Assembly (NCBI GenBank): GCA_947497475.1
Contig: CANMGS010000002.1
Coordinates: 558,001 to 622,000, forward strand
Source: an uncultured Amylibacter sp.
GTDB lineage: Bacteria > Pseudomonadota > Alphaproteobacteria > Rhodobacterales > Rhodobacteraceae
Reading direction: 5' to 3'
DNA: 64,000 bases
Shown: in pieces, positions 54,251 to 63,468 of the stretch
Layout: each line of letters starts with the position of its first letter
Position numbering within the stretch: the first letter of the stretch is position 1
The notes under the pieces: model-generated
Database searches by the model: none
What the model was told of the DNA's origin: nothing
The model's input: only the letters and a program-made list of their open reading frames with translations
Program-made: the position numbers and the translations under genes

Positions 54251-54262
54251 GGAGAATAGAAA

Positions 54263-55477
54263 ATGACTGAAGCTTATATTTATGACGCGATCCGCACACC
54301 ACGCGGTAAAGGCAAAAAAGACGGTGCTTTGCACGAAGTCACAGCTGTAAAACTGTCTGCGGATGTTCTAAACGGTATTGCTGATCGCAATAACCTAGAA
54401 AACACATCGCAAATCGAAGATGTGATTTGGGGCAACGTGACCCAAGTTGGTGAACAAGGTGCGTGTTTAGCGCGTTCAGCTGTTCTTTATTCTGATCTTG
54501 ATGAACGTGTACCAGGTGTATCTGTAAACCGTTTTTGTGCATCAGGTTTGGAAGCTGTGAATATGGCCGCTAACCAAGTGCGCGGCGGTGCTGGTAATGC
54601 TTACATTGCTGGTGGTGTTGAAAGCATGAGCCGTGTGCCAATGGGCATGGACGGTGGTGCAATCGCTGTTGATCCATACTTGGCTATGAAAGCATATTTC
54701 GTACCTCAAGGTATTTCATCAGACATTATTGCTACGAAATACGGTTTCAGTCGTGATATGTGCGATGAATACGCTGTTGAAAGTCACAGACGTGCTGTTG
54801 CTGCAACTGCAGCTGGTCACTTTGACAAGTCACGCGTTGCTGTGAACGATCAGAATGGTTTGGAAATTTCACGTGTGGATGAGCAAATCCGCGAAGGCAC
54901 AAATATGCAAGGTTTGGGCTCTTTGAACCCATCTTTCAAAGCTATGGGCGAAGTGATGCCAGGTTTTGATGCGGTAGCTTTGATGAAATACCCAGAACTT
55001 GAGCGTATCAATCACGTACATCACGCTGGTAACTCTTCTGCTATCTCTGATGGTGCGGCGGCTGTTTTGATCGGTAACAAAGAATTCGGTGAAGCAAATG
55101 GCCTAAAGCCACGCGCACGCATCAAATCAACAGCAAAGATCGGTACTGATCCAACAATTATGTTGACTGGCCCTGTTCCTGTAACAGAAAAAATTCTGGC
55201 TCAAACAGGCATGAACATCAACGATATCGACCTATTCGAAGTGAACGAAGCTTTTGCATCTGTGGTACTACGCTTCCAAACATACTTCAATGTTGATCGT
55301 GACAAACTAAACGTAAACGGCGGCGCAATCGCTATGGGTCACCCATTGGGTGCAACGGGTGCGATGATCTTGGGCACATTGCTTGACGAGATGGAACGCG
55401 ACGACAAAGAAACTGGTTTGGCAACACTTTGCATCGGCTCTGGTATGGGTGCAGCAACTATTATTGAGAGAGTGTAA
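54263..55477 (+). CDS. fadA: Acetyl-CoA C-acyltransferase (thiolase)
   Basis: 404 aa. Active-site Cys in SVNRFCASGLEAVNM (residues about 87-101), catalytic His in NGGAIAMGHPLGATGAM, second Cys in LCIGSGMGAATI. Thiolytic cleavage of 3-ketoacyl-CoA. Middle gene of an acd-thl-hydratase/dehydrogenase operon; the next start is 5 bases after its stop. Confidence 0.95.
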   Translation: MTEAYIYDAIRTPRGKGKKDGALHEVTAVKLSADVLNGIADRNNLENTSQIEDVIWGNVTQVGEQGACLARSAVLYSDLDERVPGVSVNRFCASGLEAVNMAANQVRGGAGNAYIAGGVESMSRVPMGMDGGAIAVDPYLAMKAYFVPQGISSDIIATKYGFSRDMCDEYAVESHRRAVAATAAGHFDKSRVAVNDQNGLEISRVDEQIREGTNMQGLGSLNPSFKAMGEVMPGFDAVALMKYPELERINHVHHAGNSSAISDGAAAVLIGNKEFGEANGLKPRARIKSTAKIGTDPTIMLTGPVPVTEKILAQTGMNINDIDLFEVNEAFASVVLRFQTYFNVDRDKLNVNGGAIAMGHPLGATGAMILGTLLDEMERDDKETGLATLCIGSGMGAATIIERV

Positions 55478-55482
55478 GAACA

Positions 55483-57693
55483 ATGGCTGATTTTCAATAC
55501 GACGTAGATGCAGACGGCATCGCAACAATCACATGGGACGTTCCTAACAAATCAATGAACGTTCTAAACATCGAAGCCTCTCAAGAACTAGAAGCACTTG
55601 TTGATAAAGTTCTGGCTGACGACGCTGTTAAGGGTGCTGTGATCACATCTGGCAAAGCTGACTTTGCAGGCGGCATGGACTTGAACGTGATCGCAAAGAT
55701 GAAAGAAATGGCTGGCGACAATCCTGCCAAAGGTCTTTTTGATGGCATCATGGGTTTCCACCAAATGACACGTAAAATCGAGCGTGCAGGTATGGATGCG
55801 AAAACAAACAAAGGCGGCAAACCTATTGCAGCCGCCCTACCCGGCACTGCTTTGGGTATTGGTTTTGAAATCCCTCTTGCTTGCCACCGCATTTTTGCTG
55901 CGGACAACCCAAAGGCAAAAATTGGTCTACCAGAAATCCTAGTGGGTATTTTCCCTGGTGCTGGCGGTACAACACGTATCAGCCGTAAGTTGGACATGAT
56001 GACTGGTTCACCGATTTTGATGAACGGTAAATTGTCTGATCCTCAATCTGCGAAAAGACTTGGTCTCATCGACGAAGTTGTTCCTGCCGATGAATTGCTA
56101 TCTTCAGCCAAAGCTTGGGTGAAAACAGCAACAGATGCTGACATCGTAAAACCATGGGATCAAAAAGGCTTTAAAATGCCAGGTGGTGCACCATACCACC
56201 CTGCTGGCTTTATGAACTACGTTGGCGCATCTGCGATGATCCACGGTAAAACACAGGGTGTATATCCTGCAGCACGTGCGATGTTGTCTGCGATCTATGA
56301 AGGTGCGCAAGTACCATTTGATACAGCGATTAAAATCGAAGCGCGTTGGTTTACAAACGTTCTGATGAACCCATCATCATCTGCGATGATTAAAACCATC
56401 TTCACAAACAAAACTGCTCTTGAAAAAGGCGCTGTGCGTCCTGAAGGCGTGGCAGATATGTCTGTGAAAAAAGTTGGTGTTATGGGCGCTGGCATGATGG
56501 GTGCAGGCATTGCATTCGTATCTGCCAAAGTCGGCATTGATGTTGTTCTTGTGGACCGTGACCAAGAAGCATGTGACCGTGGCCTAGCGTCTGTTACAGA
56601 TATCTTGGATCAAGGCATCAAACGTAAGAAGGTTACTGAAGAGAAAAAAGCTGAAATCTTATCTCACATCAACGCAACACCAGATTACGAAGCGCTTAAA
56701 GGTTGTGATCTGATTGTTGAAGCTGTGTTCGAAGATCCAGCCATCAAAGCAACTGTAACGAAGGCTGTTGAAGAACAGCTAGAGCCATCAGCGATCTTTG
56801 CAACAAACACATCGACATTGCCGATCACAGAGCTTGCAAAAGCGTCTCGTGATGACACACGCTTTATCGGTATCCACTTCTTTAGCCCAGTGCACAAAAT
56901 GAACTTGGTGGAAATCATCAAAGGCGCAAACACTGGCCCAGAAGCTGTTGCAAAAGCTTTGGATTTTGTCCGTCAGATCAAGAAAACACCAATCGTTGTA
57001 AACGACGAACGCTTTTTCTACGCCAACCGTTGTATTCTGCCTTATGTGAACGAAGGCATCACAATGTTGGCCGAAGGTGTAGAGCCAGCGCTGATCGAAA
57101 ACGCTGCTAAATTGTTGGGGATGCCTTTGGGCCCGCTTCAATTGGCAGATGAGGTTTCCATCGACTTGTCCGTGAAAATTGTAAAAGCCACTCAAGCTGC
57201 ACTTGGTGACGATTACAAAGGCACAAATGCCGAAGAAATCCTGTTCAAATTGTTCGATGAGGACCGTATGGGCCGTAAAAACGGCGCTGGCTTCTACGCT
57301 TACGATGAAAAAGGCAAACGCACGGGTATCTGGGAAGGCTTGCGTGAAAACTGGCCAGTATCAGATGAACAACCTGACCTTGCCCAAGTTCAACACCGCC
57401 TCGCGATGCAGCAAGTTCTAGAAGCTGTACGTTCTTTTGAAGACGGCGTTTTGGAAGACATCCGCGAAGGTGACGTTGGCGCAATCCTTGGCTGGGGCTT
57501 CATGCCTTGGTCTGGTGGCCCATTCAGCTGGTTGGACATCATCGGTGCTGATAAAGCTGTAGAAATCTGTGATGACTTGACCGAGAAATTCGGCGAACGC
57601 TTCACAACCCCTGCTCTATTGCGTGAGCTGTCGAAAAACGGCGAAACATTCTACGGCCGTTTTGGCCCAGAAGCAAAAGCAGACGCTGCATAA
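55483..57693 (+). CDS. fadJ: Bifunctional 3-hydroxyacyl-CoA dehydrogenase/enoyl-CoA hydratase
   Basis: 736 aa. N-terminal crotonase domain (VITSGKADFAGGMDLNVIAK; LPEILVGIFPGAGGTTRISR with the two catalytic Glu positions region). The middle has the NAD-binding fold KVGVMGAGMMGAGIAFVSAK (residues about 328-347) and the dehydrogenase catalytic HFFSPVHKMNLVEIIKG. A final 6PGDH-like C-terminal domain follows. Performs hydration and oxidation steps. Completes the three-gene beta-oxidation operon, which ends in the hairpin at 57720-57750. Confidence 0.95.
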   Translation: MADFQYDVDADGIATITWDVPNKSMNVLNIEASQELEALVDKVLADDAVKGAVITSGKADFAGGMDLNVIAKMKEMAGDNPAKGLFDGIMGFHQMTRKIERAGMDAKTNKGGKPIAAALPGTALGIGFEIPLACHRIFAADNPKAKIGLPEILVGIFPGAGGTTRISRKLDMMTGSPILMNGKLSDPQSAKRLGLIDEVVPADELLSSAKAWVKTATDADIVKPWDQKGFKMPGGAPYHPAGFMNYVGASAMIHGKTQGVYPAARAMLSAIYEGAQVPFDTAIKIEARWFTNVLMNPSSSAMIKTIFTNKTALEKGAVRPEGVADMSVKKVGVMGAGMMGAGIAFVSAKVGIDVVLVDRDQEACDRGLASVTDILDQGIKRKKVTEEKKAEILSHINATPDYEALKGCDLIVEAVFEDPAIKATVTKAVEEQLEPSAIFATNTSTLPITELAKASRDDTRFIGIHFFSPVHKMNLVEIIKGANTGPEAVAKALDFVRQIKKTPIVVNDERFFYANRCILPYVNEGITMLAEGVEPALIENAAKLLGMPLGPLQLADEVSIDLSVKIVKATQAALGDDYKGTNAEEILFKLFDEDRMGRKNGAGFYAYDEKGKRTGIWEGLRENWPVSDEQPDLAQVQHRLAMQQVLEAVRSFEDGVLEDIREGDVGAILGWGFMPWSGGPFSWLDIIGADKAVEICDDLTEKFGERFTTPALLRELSKNGETFYGRFGPEAKADAA

Positions 57694-57719
57694 TTATCCC
57701 AATGGACTGTTTCAGTTCT

Positions 57720-57750
57720 AACGGCCTGCATCGAAAGATGTGGGCCGTTT
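57720..57750 (+). terminator. Terminator after the beta-oxidation operon
   Basis: 12-bp stem ACGGCCTGCATC / GATGTGGGCCGT (two G-T wobbles) closed by a GAAA tetraloop, followed by TTTCTATTT. Confidence 0.8.
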
Positions 57751-57795
57751 CTATTTAAGCTGATAGAAAGGCGTAAATAGAATAAGAGAAGAACA

Positions 57796-58134
57796 ATGTT
57801 GTATTGGACATCTACTGGTCTCGTATCGGCCATGCTGACACTAAGTGCAGCCAGTTACTTTTTTCACAAACCATCAATTGATGGTTTCAAAGATCTTGGG
57901 TTTCCTGATTTCTTTCGAATTGAATTGGCAATCCTAAAACTAATTGCAGTCGTGGTCTTGCTTGCTCCACAAATCCCAATCCAATTTAAAGAATGGGCTT
58001 ATGCAGGTGTTGCTTTGTTTTTCCTCACCGCAATTATTGCACACTATGCACACGGAGACCCATTTGTGTTGCATCTGATAAATCTGTTCTTTTTAGTGAT
58101 GCTGGTCATTTCTAACTATTCTTTGGTTCGCTAA
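57796..58134 (+). CDS. DoxX-like family membrane protein
   Basis: 112 aa with four helices: SAMLTLSAASYFFHKPSI, RIELAILKLIAVVVLLAPQI, WAYAGVALFFLTAIIAHYAH and LHLINLFFLVMLVISNYSLV. The pattern of the second helix after FFRIELA matches the DoxX-like family. Function unknown; family members are found with thiol or membrane-redox genes. Ribosome site AGAAGAAC precedes ATG. The TspO gene follows 20 bases downstream. Confidence 0.85.
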   Translation: MLYWTSTGLVSAMLTLSAASYFFHKPSIDGFKDLGFPDFFRIELAILKLIAVVVLLAPQIPIQFKEWAYAGVALFFLTAIIAHYAHGDPFVLHLINLFFLVMLVISNYSLVR

Positions 58135-58154
58135 AAAAAGGATATACCGTAAGC

Positions 58155-58607
58155 ATGCGTAATATACCATCTTTGATAGCCTTCATAATAACTGTTCTTG
58201 GAATAGGTATTTTAATTGGAACAATCACAACACCTGATGAATGGTACCAATTGCTTACTAAACCATCCTTTAATCCACCGAATTGGATTTTTGGCCCAGT
58301 ATGGACAGCGCTTTATATCTTTATTGGTATCGTTGGCTGGCGAATATGGCACAAGGATCGCCACAGCTTAAAAATGAAGCTTTGGTTTGCCCAGATGGGG
58401 TTGAATTTTTTGTGGTCGCCTGTGTTTTTTGCATTAAAGCAAACTGAGATAGCATTCGTAATCATCACCCTGCTGTTAATTTGTATCGTAAAATTTATCC
58501 GCGTGTCGTGGAATACGGATCGCATGTCTGCAGTTTTTTTTATACCATATGCAGCATGGGTGGCTTTTGCCTCGCTGTTGAATATCTCCATTGCAATTCT
58601 AAACTAA
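58155..58607 (+). CDS. tspO: TspO/MBR family protein (tryptophan-rich sensory protein)
   Basis: 150 aa, five helices with the family motifs PSFNPPNWIFGPVWTALYIF and WFAQMGLNFLWSPVFFALKQ. Porphyrin/cholesterol-binding membrane protein; in Rhodobacter-type bacteria TspO modulates tetrapyrrole and photosynthesis gene expression. No photosynthesis genes are visible here. It precedes an M20 amidohydrolase by 18 bases. Confidence 0.92.
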   Translation: MRNIPSLIAFIITVLGIGILIGTITTPDEWYQLLTKPSFNPPNWIFGPVWTALYIFIGIVGWRIWHKDRHSLKMKLWFAQMGLNFLWSPVFFALKQTEIAFVIITLLLICIVKFIRVSWNTDRMSAVFFIPYAAWVAFASLLNISIAILN

Positions 58608-58625
58608 AGTAAAAGGTGCGATAAA

Positions 58626-59780
58626 ATGTTGACCAATGCTGATCTGATCGAGCTCACAGCTTTTCGTCGCGACTTGCACCGCCGCCCCGAAATATCGGGC
58701 GAAGAAGCCGAAACTGCAAAAACAATTGTCAAAGCACTGAAACCACTTTCGCCATCACGCATATTCACTGGGCTTGGGGGCCATGGTGTTGCAGCGTTAT
58801 TTGACAGCGGTAAAGAAGGCCCAACTGTGTTGTTTCGTGCGGAACTTGATGCACTTCCAATCCAAGAGTTATCGGAAGCACCATGGGTATCTAAAATTGC
58901 AGGTAAAGGTCATTTGTGCGGCCATGATGGGCATATGACGATGCTATTGGCTCTTGGTCGTATGCTCTCACGTGATCCCATTTCCAAAGGTCGTGTGGTT
59001 CTGATGTTCCAACCAGCAGAAGAAGACGGCAGTGGGGCGCGTGCCGTAGTTGCTGATCCAGCATTTCAAGACATTAAACCAGATTGGGCCTTTGCCATTC
59101 ACAATGAGCCAGGTCGTCCTTTTGGATATGTATCCACACGTGCTGGGTTGATAAATTGCGCCTCTCAAGGTCTCCAAATTAAATTATCAGGCAAAACAGC
59201 TCATGCAGCTGAACCAGAGGCGGGCATATCCCCTGCTCTTGCAGTTTCCAAGCTTATTCCAGCACTCAGTTCATTAGGAACTGGTGGAGCATTAGATGAT
59301 GATTTTCGGCTGGTAACCGTAACGCATGTTAACATTGGTGAACCAACATTTGGCATCGCCCCAGCGGATGCGGTCATTTATGCAACCTTGCGCACAGCGC
59401 ATGATGCACCAATGGCCGCCATTTATGGTGATGCATGTGATTTAGCGCAAAAACTTGCGGATGAAGCTGGTTTGAAGGTGGAATTTGATGTTTTTGATGA
59501 TTTCGCCGCTTCCATAAACGACGAAGATGCTGTGAGAGTTGCAGTCGATGCAATGAATGCAATTGGTGTACCAAACGGTAGTGAAGGCTTGCCAATGCGT
59601 GCATCCGAAGATTTTGGTGTGTTTGGTTGGGATGCCAAAGCTGCAATGTTATGCTTGGGGCCTGGTGAAGATTATGCCGCCTTACATAACCCTGATTATG
59701 ACTTTCCTGACGATTTGATCCCTATTGGGGCCGATATTTTCGGTCGTATTGCACATGATATACTTGGTCGTAAAAAATAA
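58626..59780 (+). CDS. M20-family amidohydrolase (hippuricase/IAA-amino acid hydrolase-like)
   Basis: 384 aa metal-dependent amidohydrolase. Metal-ligand motifs: VLFRAELDALPIQE, LCGHDGHMTMLLALGRML, MFQPAEEDGSGARAVV and MRASEDFGVFG; dimerisation domain with SGKTAHAAEPEAGISP. Substrate likely an N-acyl amino acid. Separated from TspO by 18 bases, so possibly co-transcribed, though the functions do not obviously link. Confidence 0.92.
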   Translation: MLTNADLIELTAFRRDLHRRPEISGEEAETAKTIVKALKPLSPSRIFTGLGGHGVAALFDSGKEGPTVLFRAELDALPIQELSEAPWVSKIAGKGHLCGHDGHMTMLLALGRMLSRDPISKGRVVLMFQPAEEDGSGARAVVADPAFQDIKPDWAFAIHNEPGRPFGYVSTRAGLINCASQGLQIKLSGKTAHAAEPEAGISPALAVSKLIPALSSLGTGGALDDDFRLVTVTHVNIGEPTFGIAPADAVIYATLRTAHDAPMAAIYGDACDLAQKLADEAGLKVEFDVFDDFAASINDEDAVRVAVDAMNAIGVPNGSEGLPMRASEDFGVFGWDAKAAMLCLGPGEDYAALHNPDYDFPDDLIPIGADIFGRIAHDILGRKK

Positions 59781-59837
59781 ATTAAAGATAACAATTTCAA
59801 GTGAATAAAAAACGCTTTTCAAGTGTTTACCTATTGT

Positions 59838-59967
59838 AACACATCTAAACACGGGGCTTAGGGTGTCTAAGTAGCAAGCATAGATGTGTTATCAGTAGCC
59901 TGTATGTGTATTTATTGAGTATAAAGTTTAAGCTGCTGGGGGAAGATTTGCGATGTTGGTCTTCCCC
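59838..59967 (+). other. Candidate structured RNA/3' region after the amidohydrolase
   Basis: AACACATCTA (59838-59847) pairs perfectly with TAGATGTGTT (59881-59890), 10 bp. Inside, CTTAG GGTGT CTAAG forms a 5-bp hairpin (59858-59872). A second hairpin GGGGAAGA (59939-59946) / TCTTCCCC (59960-59967) follows 48 bases later. No T-run follows either. The intergenic region 59781-60056 has no gene otherwise, so this could be a 3' UTR, a small RNA, or regulatory DNA. Confidence 0.4.
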
Positions 59968-59984
59968 TATCCTTTAAAAGTAAT

Positions 59985-60014
59985 AAAAAAAACCCCGCCC
60001 GAAGGCGAGGTTTT
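59985..60014 (-). terminator. Terminator of the 75-aa gene (minus strand)
   Basis: Stem AAAACCCCGCC / GGCGAGGTTTT (one C-A mismatch) with a CGAA loop. On the minus strand it is followed by a run of T's (complement of the A-tract 59985-59992). Located about 43 bases beyond the stop of the minus-strand gene at 60057. Confidence 0.8.
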
Positions 60015-60056
60015 AAGATTTCAAGCGGACTGTTCCGGTTCCATTGCTTGAAAAAC

Positions 60057-60284
60057 TTATCCTTTTTTAGTGATAACTGGCACCAATAGGTCACCCCAGT
60101 TACCTGTGCCACTGTGATGGCGTGATGAGCGGATCAATTCCACTGTTACACCAGCTTCAACAGCACGGCTTACCGATTGGTTTAGGCGGTGTAGATCATT
60201 TGCCAACATGCGGATTGCGCTGTCTGCTGCATCTGCATTATCTTTTGCGCTTGGCATTGCTTTGATTTCTGCTGAATCTGTCAT
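60057..60284 (-). CDS. Small conserved-looking protein of unknown function
   Basis: 75 aa, ATG preceded by GGAG seven bases upstream, ends at its own terminator. Helical first part (residues about 15-45; MLANDLHRLNQSVSRAVEAG), then a compact end VELIRSSRHHSGTGNWGDLL. No cysteine, no membrane helix. I do not recognise a named family. The clean ribosome site and terminator make it a real gene. It lies divergent from the ScfR-type regulator. Confidence 0.75.
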   Translation of the reverse strand: MTDSAEIKAMPSAKDNADAADSAIRMLANDLHRLNQSVSRAVEAGVTVELIRSSRHHSGTGNWGDLLVPVITKKG

Positions 60285-60537
60285 GTGTCTTCTCCAAGAT
60301 CAACGTTGTAAATTTTTGTCAAAACGGCGAAGCTTTGTATGGAAATATGCTGTAAAAACTCGAAGCATCACCGTGTAACTGACTTTAGTATTGTCATAAT
60401 CAATCTTAATAGCCAGCTAAGAGGTTTAAAATATGTGGTTTTTTCGTGTAAGCCTGTAAAGGTTATGTAAATTACGGCTTGTAAATTTGTAAATTCCTGT
60501 AAATATAGTGACAACTAAGTTTAGTGAAGTTTTGTAA
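60285..60537. promoter_or_regulatory. Repeat-bearing upstream region of the ScfR regulator
   Basis: Six TGTAA elements, mostly extended to TGTAAAT, on the plus strand start at 60455, 60466, 60480, 60488, 60498 and 60533. The pair TTTGTAAA-TTCC-TGTAAAT (60487-60504) resembles paired half-sites spaced by four bases. ScfR-type proteins bind paired TTTGCAAA-like motifs, so this may be autoregulation. No gene seen in this stretch. Confidence 0.5.
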
Positions 60538-61956
60538 ATGGCTGAGCAAAAGATATTTGCAGGACCGCGTATCAGACGTATTCGCAATGGTCTAGAATTA
60601 ACACAAGCGGCTATGGCCGCTGAAATTGGTGTGTCTGCCAGTTATTTAAATCTTATTGAACGAAATCAACGTCCGCTGACGGTTCAATTGCTCCTGAAAC
60701 TTGCTGCGACATATGATTTGGACTTAGAGGCGCTTAAGGGTGAAGCTGCTGGTGATCAAACTGCTTTGAAAGAAGTTTTCGCTGATCCTCTTTTGACGGG
60801 CGAACTTCCTGGCAATGAAGAATTGTATGAGATCGCAGAAGCGGCGCCCAATGCATCTTCCGGCATCTTGAAGCTTTATCGTGCTTACAGAGAATCCCAA
60901 GATAGACTATCCGATCTCAGCACCCTACTGGCTCAAGAAGGTCATGACACAGGCGTTGCAACCAAGCATTTGCCAAGTGATGAAGTACGTGAACTGTTTG
61001 AAAACCGCCCATATTGTTTTCCATGGATTGAGGATGCGGTTCAAGACTTTATTCCTGAGCGGACTTATGGCCCTGAACTTTGGGTGTTTTTGCTCGATTG
61101 GTTGCGGAAGAACCATAATATTACGGTTCAAAAGTTACCTGTTCATGTGATGCCACAACATTTGCGCCGTTTTGATAAACATACATTACGCCTGTTCATT
61201 TCTGACCGTTTATCGCCAGTAGAACAGTTGTATGAATTGGCTGCAGAGGTTACATTACTGGCCTTCCCACAAGCAATTCAAGAAGAGTTAAACCTGCTAA
61301 CGCTTTCATCCGACGAAACACACCGTTTGGTGCGCAATGAACTGACACGTTATGCTGCACTGGCAATGTTAATGCCTTACGGGGCATTTCTAAGGGCGAC
61401 GAAAACCTTGAAAAGCGATGTATCTGCACTTGCCGCGCGTTTTGGCGTAAGCTTCGAACGTGCTGCAATGCGAATGACGACGCTTAATCGCCCGAACCAA
61501 GCTGGTTTGCCATTTTTCTTAATGGAAGTTGATCATGCTGGAAATATTTTACGCAGATCAGGCGTAAAAGGATATCCAAAGGCACGTTTTGGCGGTTCTT
61601 GCCCGAAGTTGCCTGTATACCAAGCCTTGATTCAGCCTCGTCAAATTCAATTAGACCTAGTGGAAACTGCTGATAGTACAGAGTTTTTCGTACTGACACG
61701 TAGCGTTGATGGCCCACAACCCGCACTTGGAGAGCACATACGACGCACAGCGTTATTACTGGGTTGTGCTGCGGAACATTTGTCAGAAACGATCTATGGT
61801 GAGCATCTTGATGAAGGAAAAGAACCTATTCCCACAGGCACATCATGTCGTCTATGCGAACGTCAAGGTTGCCTATCTCGTGCCGAAGCTCCAATCACAA
61901 GGCCGCTTGGATTAGATGAAATGACTACTGGATTAAGTGTTTTTGATTTCAATTAA
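60538..61956 (+). CDS. Short-chain fatty-acid-type XRE transcriptional regulator (ScfR family)
   Basis: 472 aa. XRE HTH (RIRRIRNGLELTQAAMAAEI then VSASYLNLIERNQRPL, residues about 10-48), a long middle domain in which an ImmA/IrrE-like HExxH is not seen, and a C-terminal DUF2083-type domain (GGSCPKLPVYQAL, TEFFVLTRSV). A cysteine pair lies in TSCRLCERQGC near the end. The group includes PccR and RamB, which control acyl-CoA carboxylases, glyoxylate cycle or acetate metabolism through a bound CoA ester. Start is ATG 60538 inside a TGTAAATG repeat, without a clear ribosome site. Confidence 0.87.
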   Translation: MAEQKIFAGPRIRRIRNGLELTQAAMAAEIGVSASYLNLIERNQRPLTVQLLLKLAATYDLDLEALKGEAAGDQTALKEVFADPLLTGELPGNEELYEIAEAAPNASSGILKLYRAYRESQDRLSDLSTLLAQEGHDTGVATKHLPSDEVRELFENRPYCFPWIEDAVQDFIPERTYGPELWVFLLDWLRKNHNITVQKLPVHVMPQHLRRFDKHTLRLFISDRLSPVEQLYELAAEVTLLAFPQAIQEELNLLTLSSDETHRLVRNELTRYAALAMLMPYGAFLRATKTLKSDVSALAARFGVSFERAAMRMTTLNRPNQAGLPFFLMEVDHAGNILRRSGVKGYPKARFGGSCPKLPVYQALIQPRQIQLDLVETADSTEFFVLTRSVDGPQPALGEHIRRTALLLGCAAEHLSETIYGEHLDEGKEPIPTGTSCRLCERQGCLSRAEAPITRPLGLDEMTTGLSVFDFN

Positions 61957-62043
61957 TCGAAAATAATCGTTATTTGCCTTATTTTGATCATGATTTACGC
62001 TTATCGGGAAATTACGTAAGTATGATTATAAAGTGTGTGATTA

Positions 62044-62244
62044 ATGAGTATATTATCTTATTCGCGGTTGGCCGCTCTTCTCAAAGCTAAAAATATTAAG
62101 CCTTATTCGGATGATAACCTTCCGCATAGTGCTATTGAGAAAATGCATAAATCAAGTGAAACAAAACCATATAACGTTAATCGCGATGCCAATGGATCAC
62201 GTCCATGGCACAGTCATAACGCAAAACTAAATCATCAAAGATAA
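62044..62244 (+). CDS. Hypothetical small protein
   Basis: 66 aa from ATG, no clear ribosome site, polar, no family recognised (YSRLAALLKAKNIKPYSDDN). It lies downstream of the ScfR gene after an 87-base gap and ends 3 bases before the convergent sufS stop. Could be a chance frame. Confidence 0.3.
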   Translation: MSILSYSRLAALLKAKNIKPYSDDNLPHSAIEKMHKSSETKPYNVNRDANGSRPWHSHNAKLNHQR

Positions 62245-62247
62245 AGT

Positions 62248-63468
62248 TCAAGCAAACAGATCGTGGCACAATTCAAGTGCATCGACTAATTTGTCTACTT
62301 CTTCCGTGGTATTATACAATCCGAATGAAGCGCGTGTCGTTGCTGTTACGCCCAGATGCTGCATGAGTGGTTGTGCACAATGATGCCCCGCCCGCACCGC
62401 AATTCCCTTTTGATCGACGACAGTCGAAATGTCATGAGGATGACCAGCACCGTCCATTGTGAAACTGAAGATAGCGCCTTTGGTCGCTGAATTACCCTGT
62501 ATGTTCAGCCAATTTAAACCTGATAGTTTTGTCTGTGCATAATCGCGCAACATACGTTCATGGTCTGCAATGTTTTGCAGCCCTAAACCCATCATATATT
62601 CAATTGCAACACCCATACCGATCGTTTGAACAATGCCTGGTGTACCTGCTTCGAACTTATGCGGTGCATCGTTATATGTGACTGTTTCACGCGTTACATC
62701 GCGGATCATATCACCGCCACCAATAAAGGGGCGCATTTCAGCCATACGGTCTCGACGAATATAGACAGCGCCCGAAGCAGATGGACCATAAAGCTTATGA
62801 CCTGTGATCGCAAAAACATCACATCCGATGTCTTGGACATCTACGGGTGCATGTACACTTGATTGCGAGCCATCGATAACAGTCACAATACCCTTTTCAC
62901 GTGCTGCTGTGCATATTGTTTTTACATCCACAACAGTGCCGAGAACATTTGACATTTGTGTAACGGCAATCATTTTCGTTTGCGGAGTGATTGCATCAAT
63001 AACTGTTTGAGGATCCAGATCACCATTAACGTCTGTTTCTACCCATTTTAGTACAATGCCATGGCGCTCTCGTAGGAAATGCCATGGTATGATGTTTGCA
63101 TGGTGTTCCATCACACTTAGAATGATCTCATCACCTGCTTGCAGATTTGGCACACCCCATGCATAGGAAAATAGGTTGAAAGCCTCTGTTGTGCCTGACG
63201 TAAACAGAATTTCATCTTCGTGTTTTGCATTCAAAAACGTTTGAACAATACCACGAACAGCTTCATATTTATCTGTCGCCAGGTTGGATAGATAATGCAA
63301 CCCACGATGCACGTTTGCATACTCATGACTATAGGCCGTATTGATTGCATCTATCACCACTTGTGGCTTTTGTGCAGAGGCACCGCTATCCAAATATACA
63401 AGAGGTTTACCATTCACTTCGCGTGATAATATTGGGAAATCTTTGCGGATTTCATTTACATCATACAT
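62248..63468 (-). CDS. sufS: Cysteine desulfurase
   Basis: 406 aa, PLP-dependent, Suf-type. PLP-Lys region FAITGHKLYGPSASGAVY (residues about 218-235); catalytic Cys in RAGHHCAQPLMQHLG near the C-terminus; N-terminal RKDFPILSREVNGKPLVYLD. Removes sulfur from cysteine for SufB/E-mediated Fe-S assembly. Overlaps the upstream Yip1-type gene by 8 bases. In Rhodobacteraceae the usual order on the strand is sufB-sufC-sufD-(Yip1)-sufS, so the operon continues beyond the window. Confidence 0.95.
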   Translation of the reverse strand: MYDVNEIRKDFPILSREVNGKPLVYLDSGASAQKPQVVIDAINTAYSHEYANVHRGLHYLSNLATDKYEAVRGIVQTFLNAKHEDEILFTSGTTEAFNLFSYAWGVPNLQAGDEIILSVMEHHANIIPWHFLRERHGIVLKWVETDVNGDLDPQTVIDAITPQTKMIAVTQMSNVLGTVVDVKTICTAAREKGIVTVIDGSQSSVHAPVDVQDIGCDVFAITGHKLYGPSASGAVYIRRDRMAEMRPFIGGGDMIRDVTRETVTYNDAPHKFEAGTPGIVQTIGMGVAIEYMMGLGLQNIADHERMLRDYAQTKLSGLNWLNIQGNSATKGAIFSFTMDGAGHPHDISTVVDQKGIAVRAGHHCAQPLMQHLGVTATTRASFGLYNTTEEVDKLVDALELCHDLFA

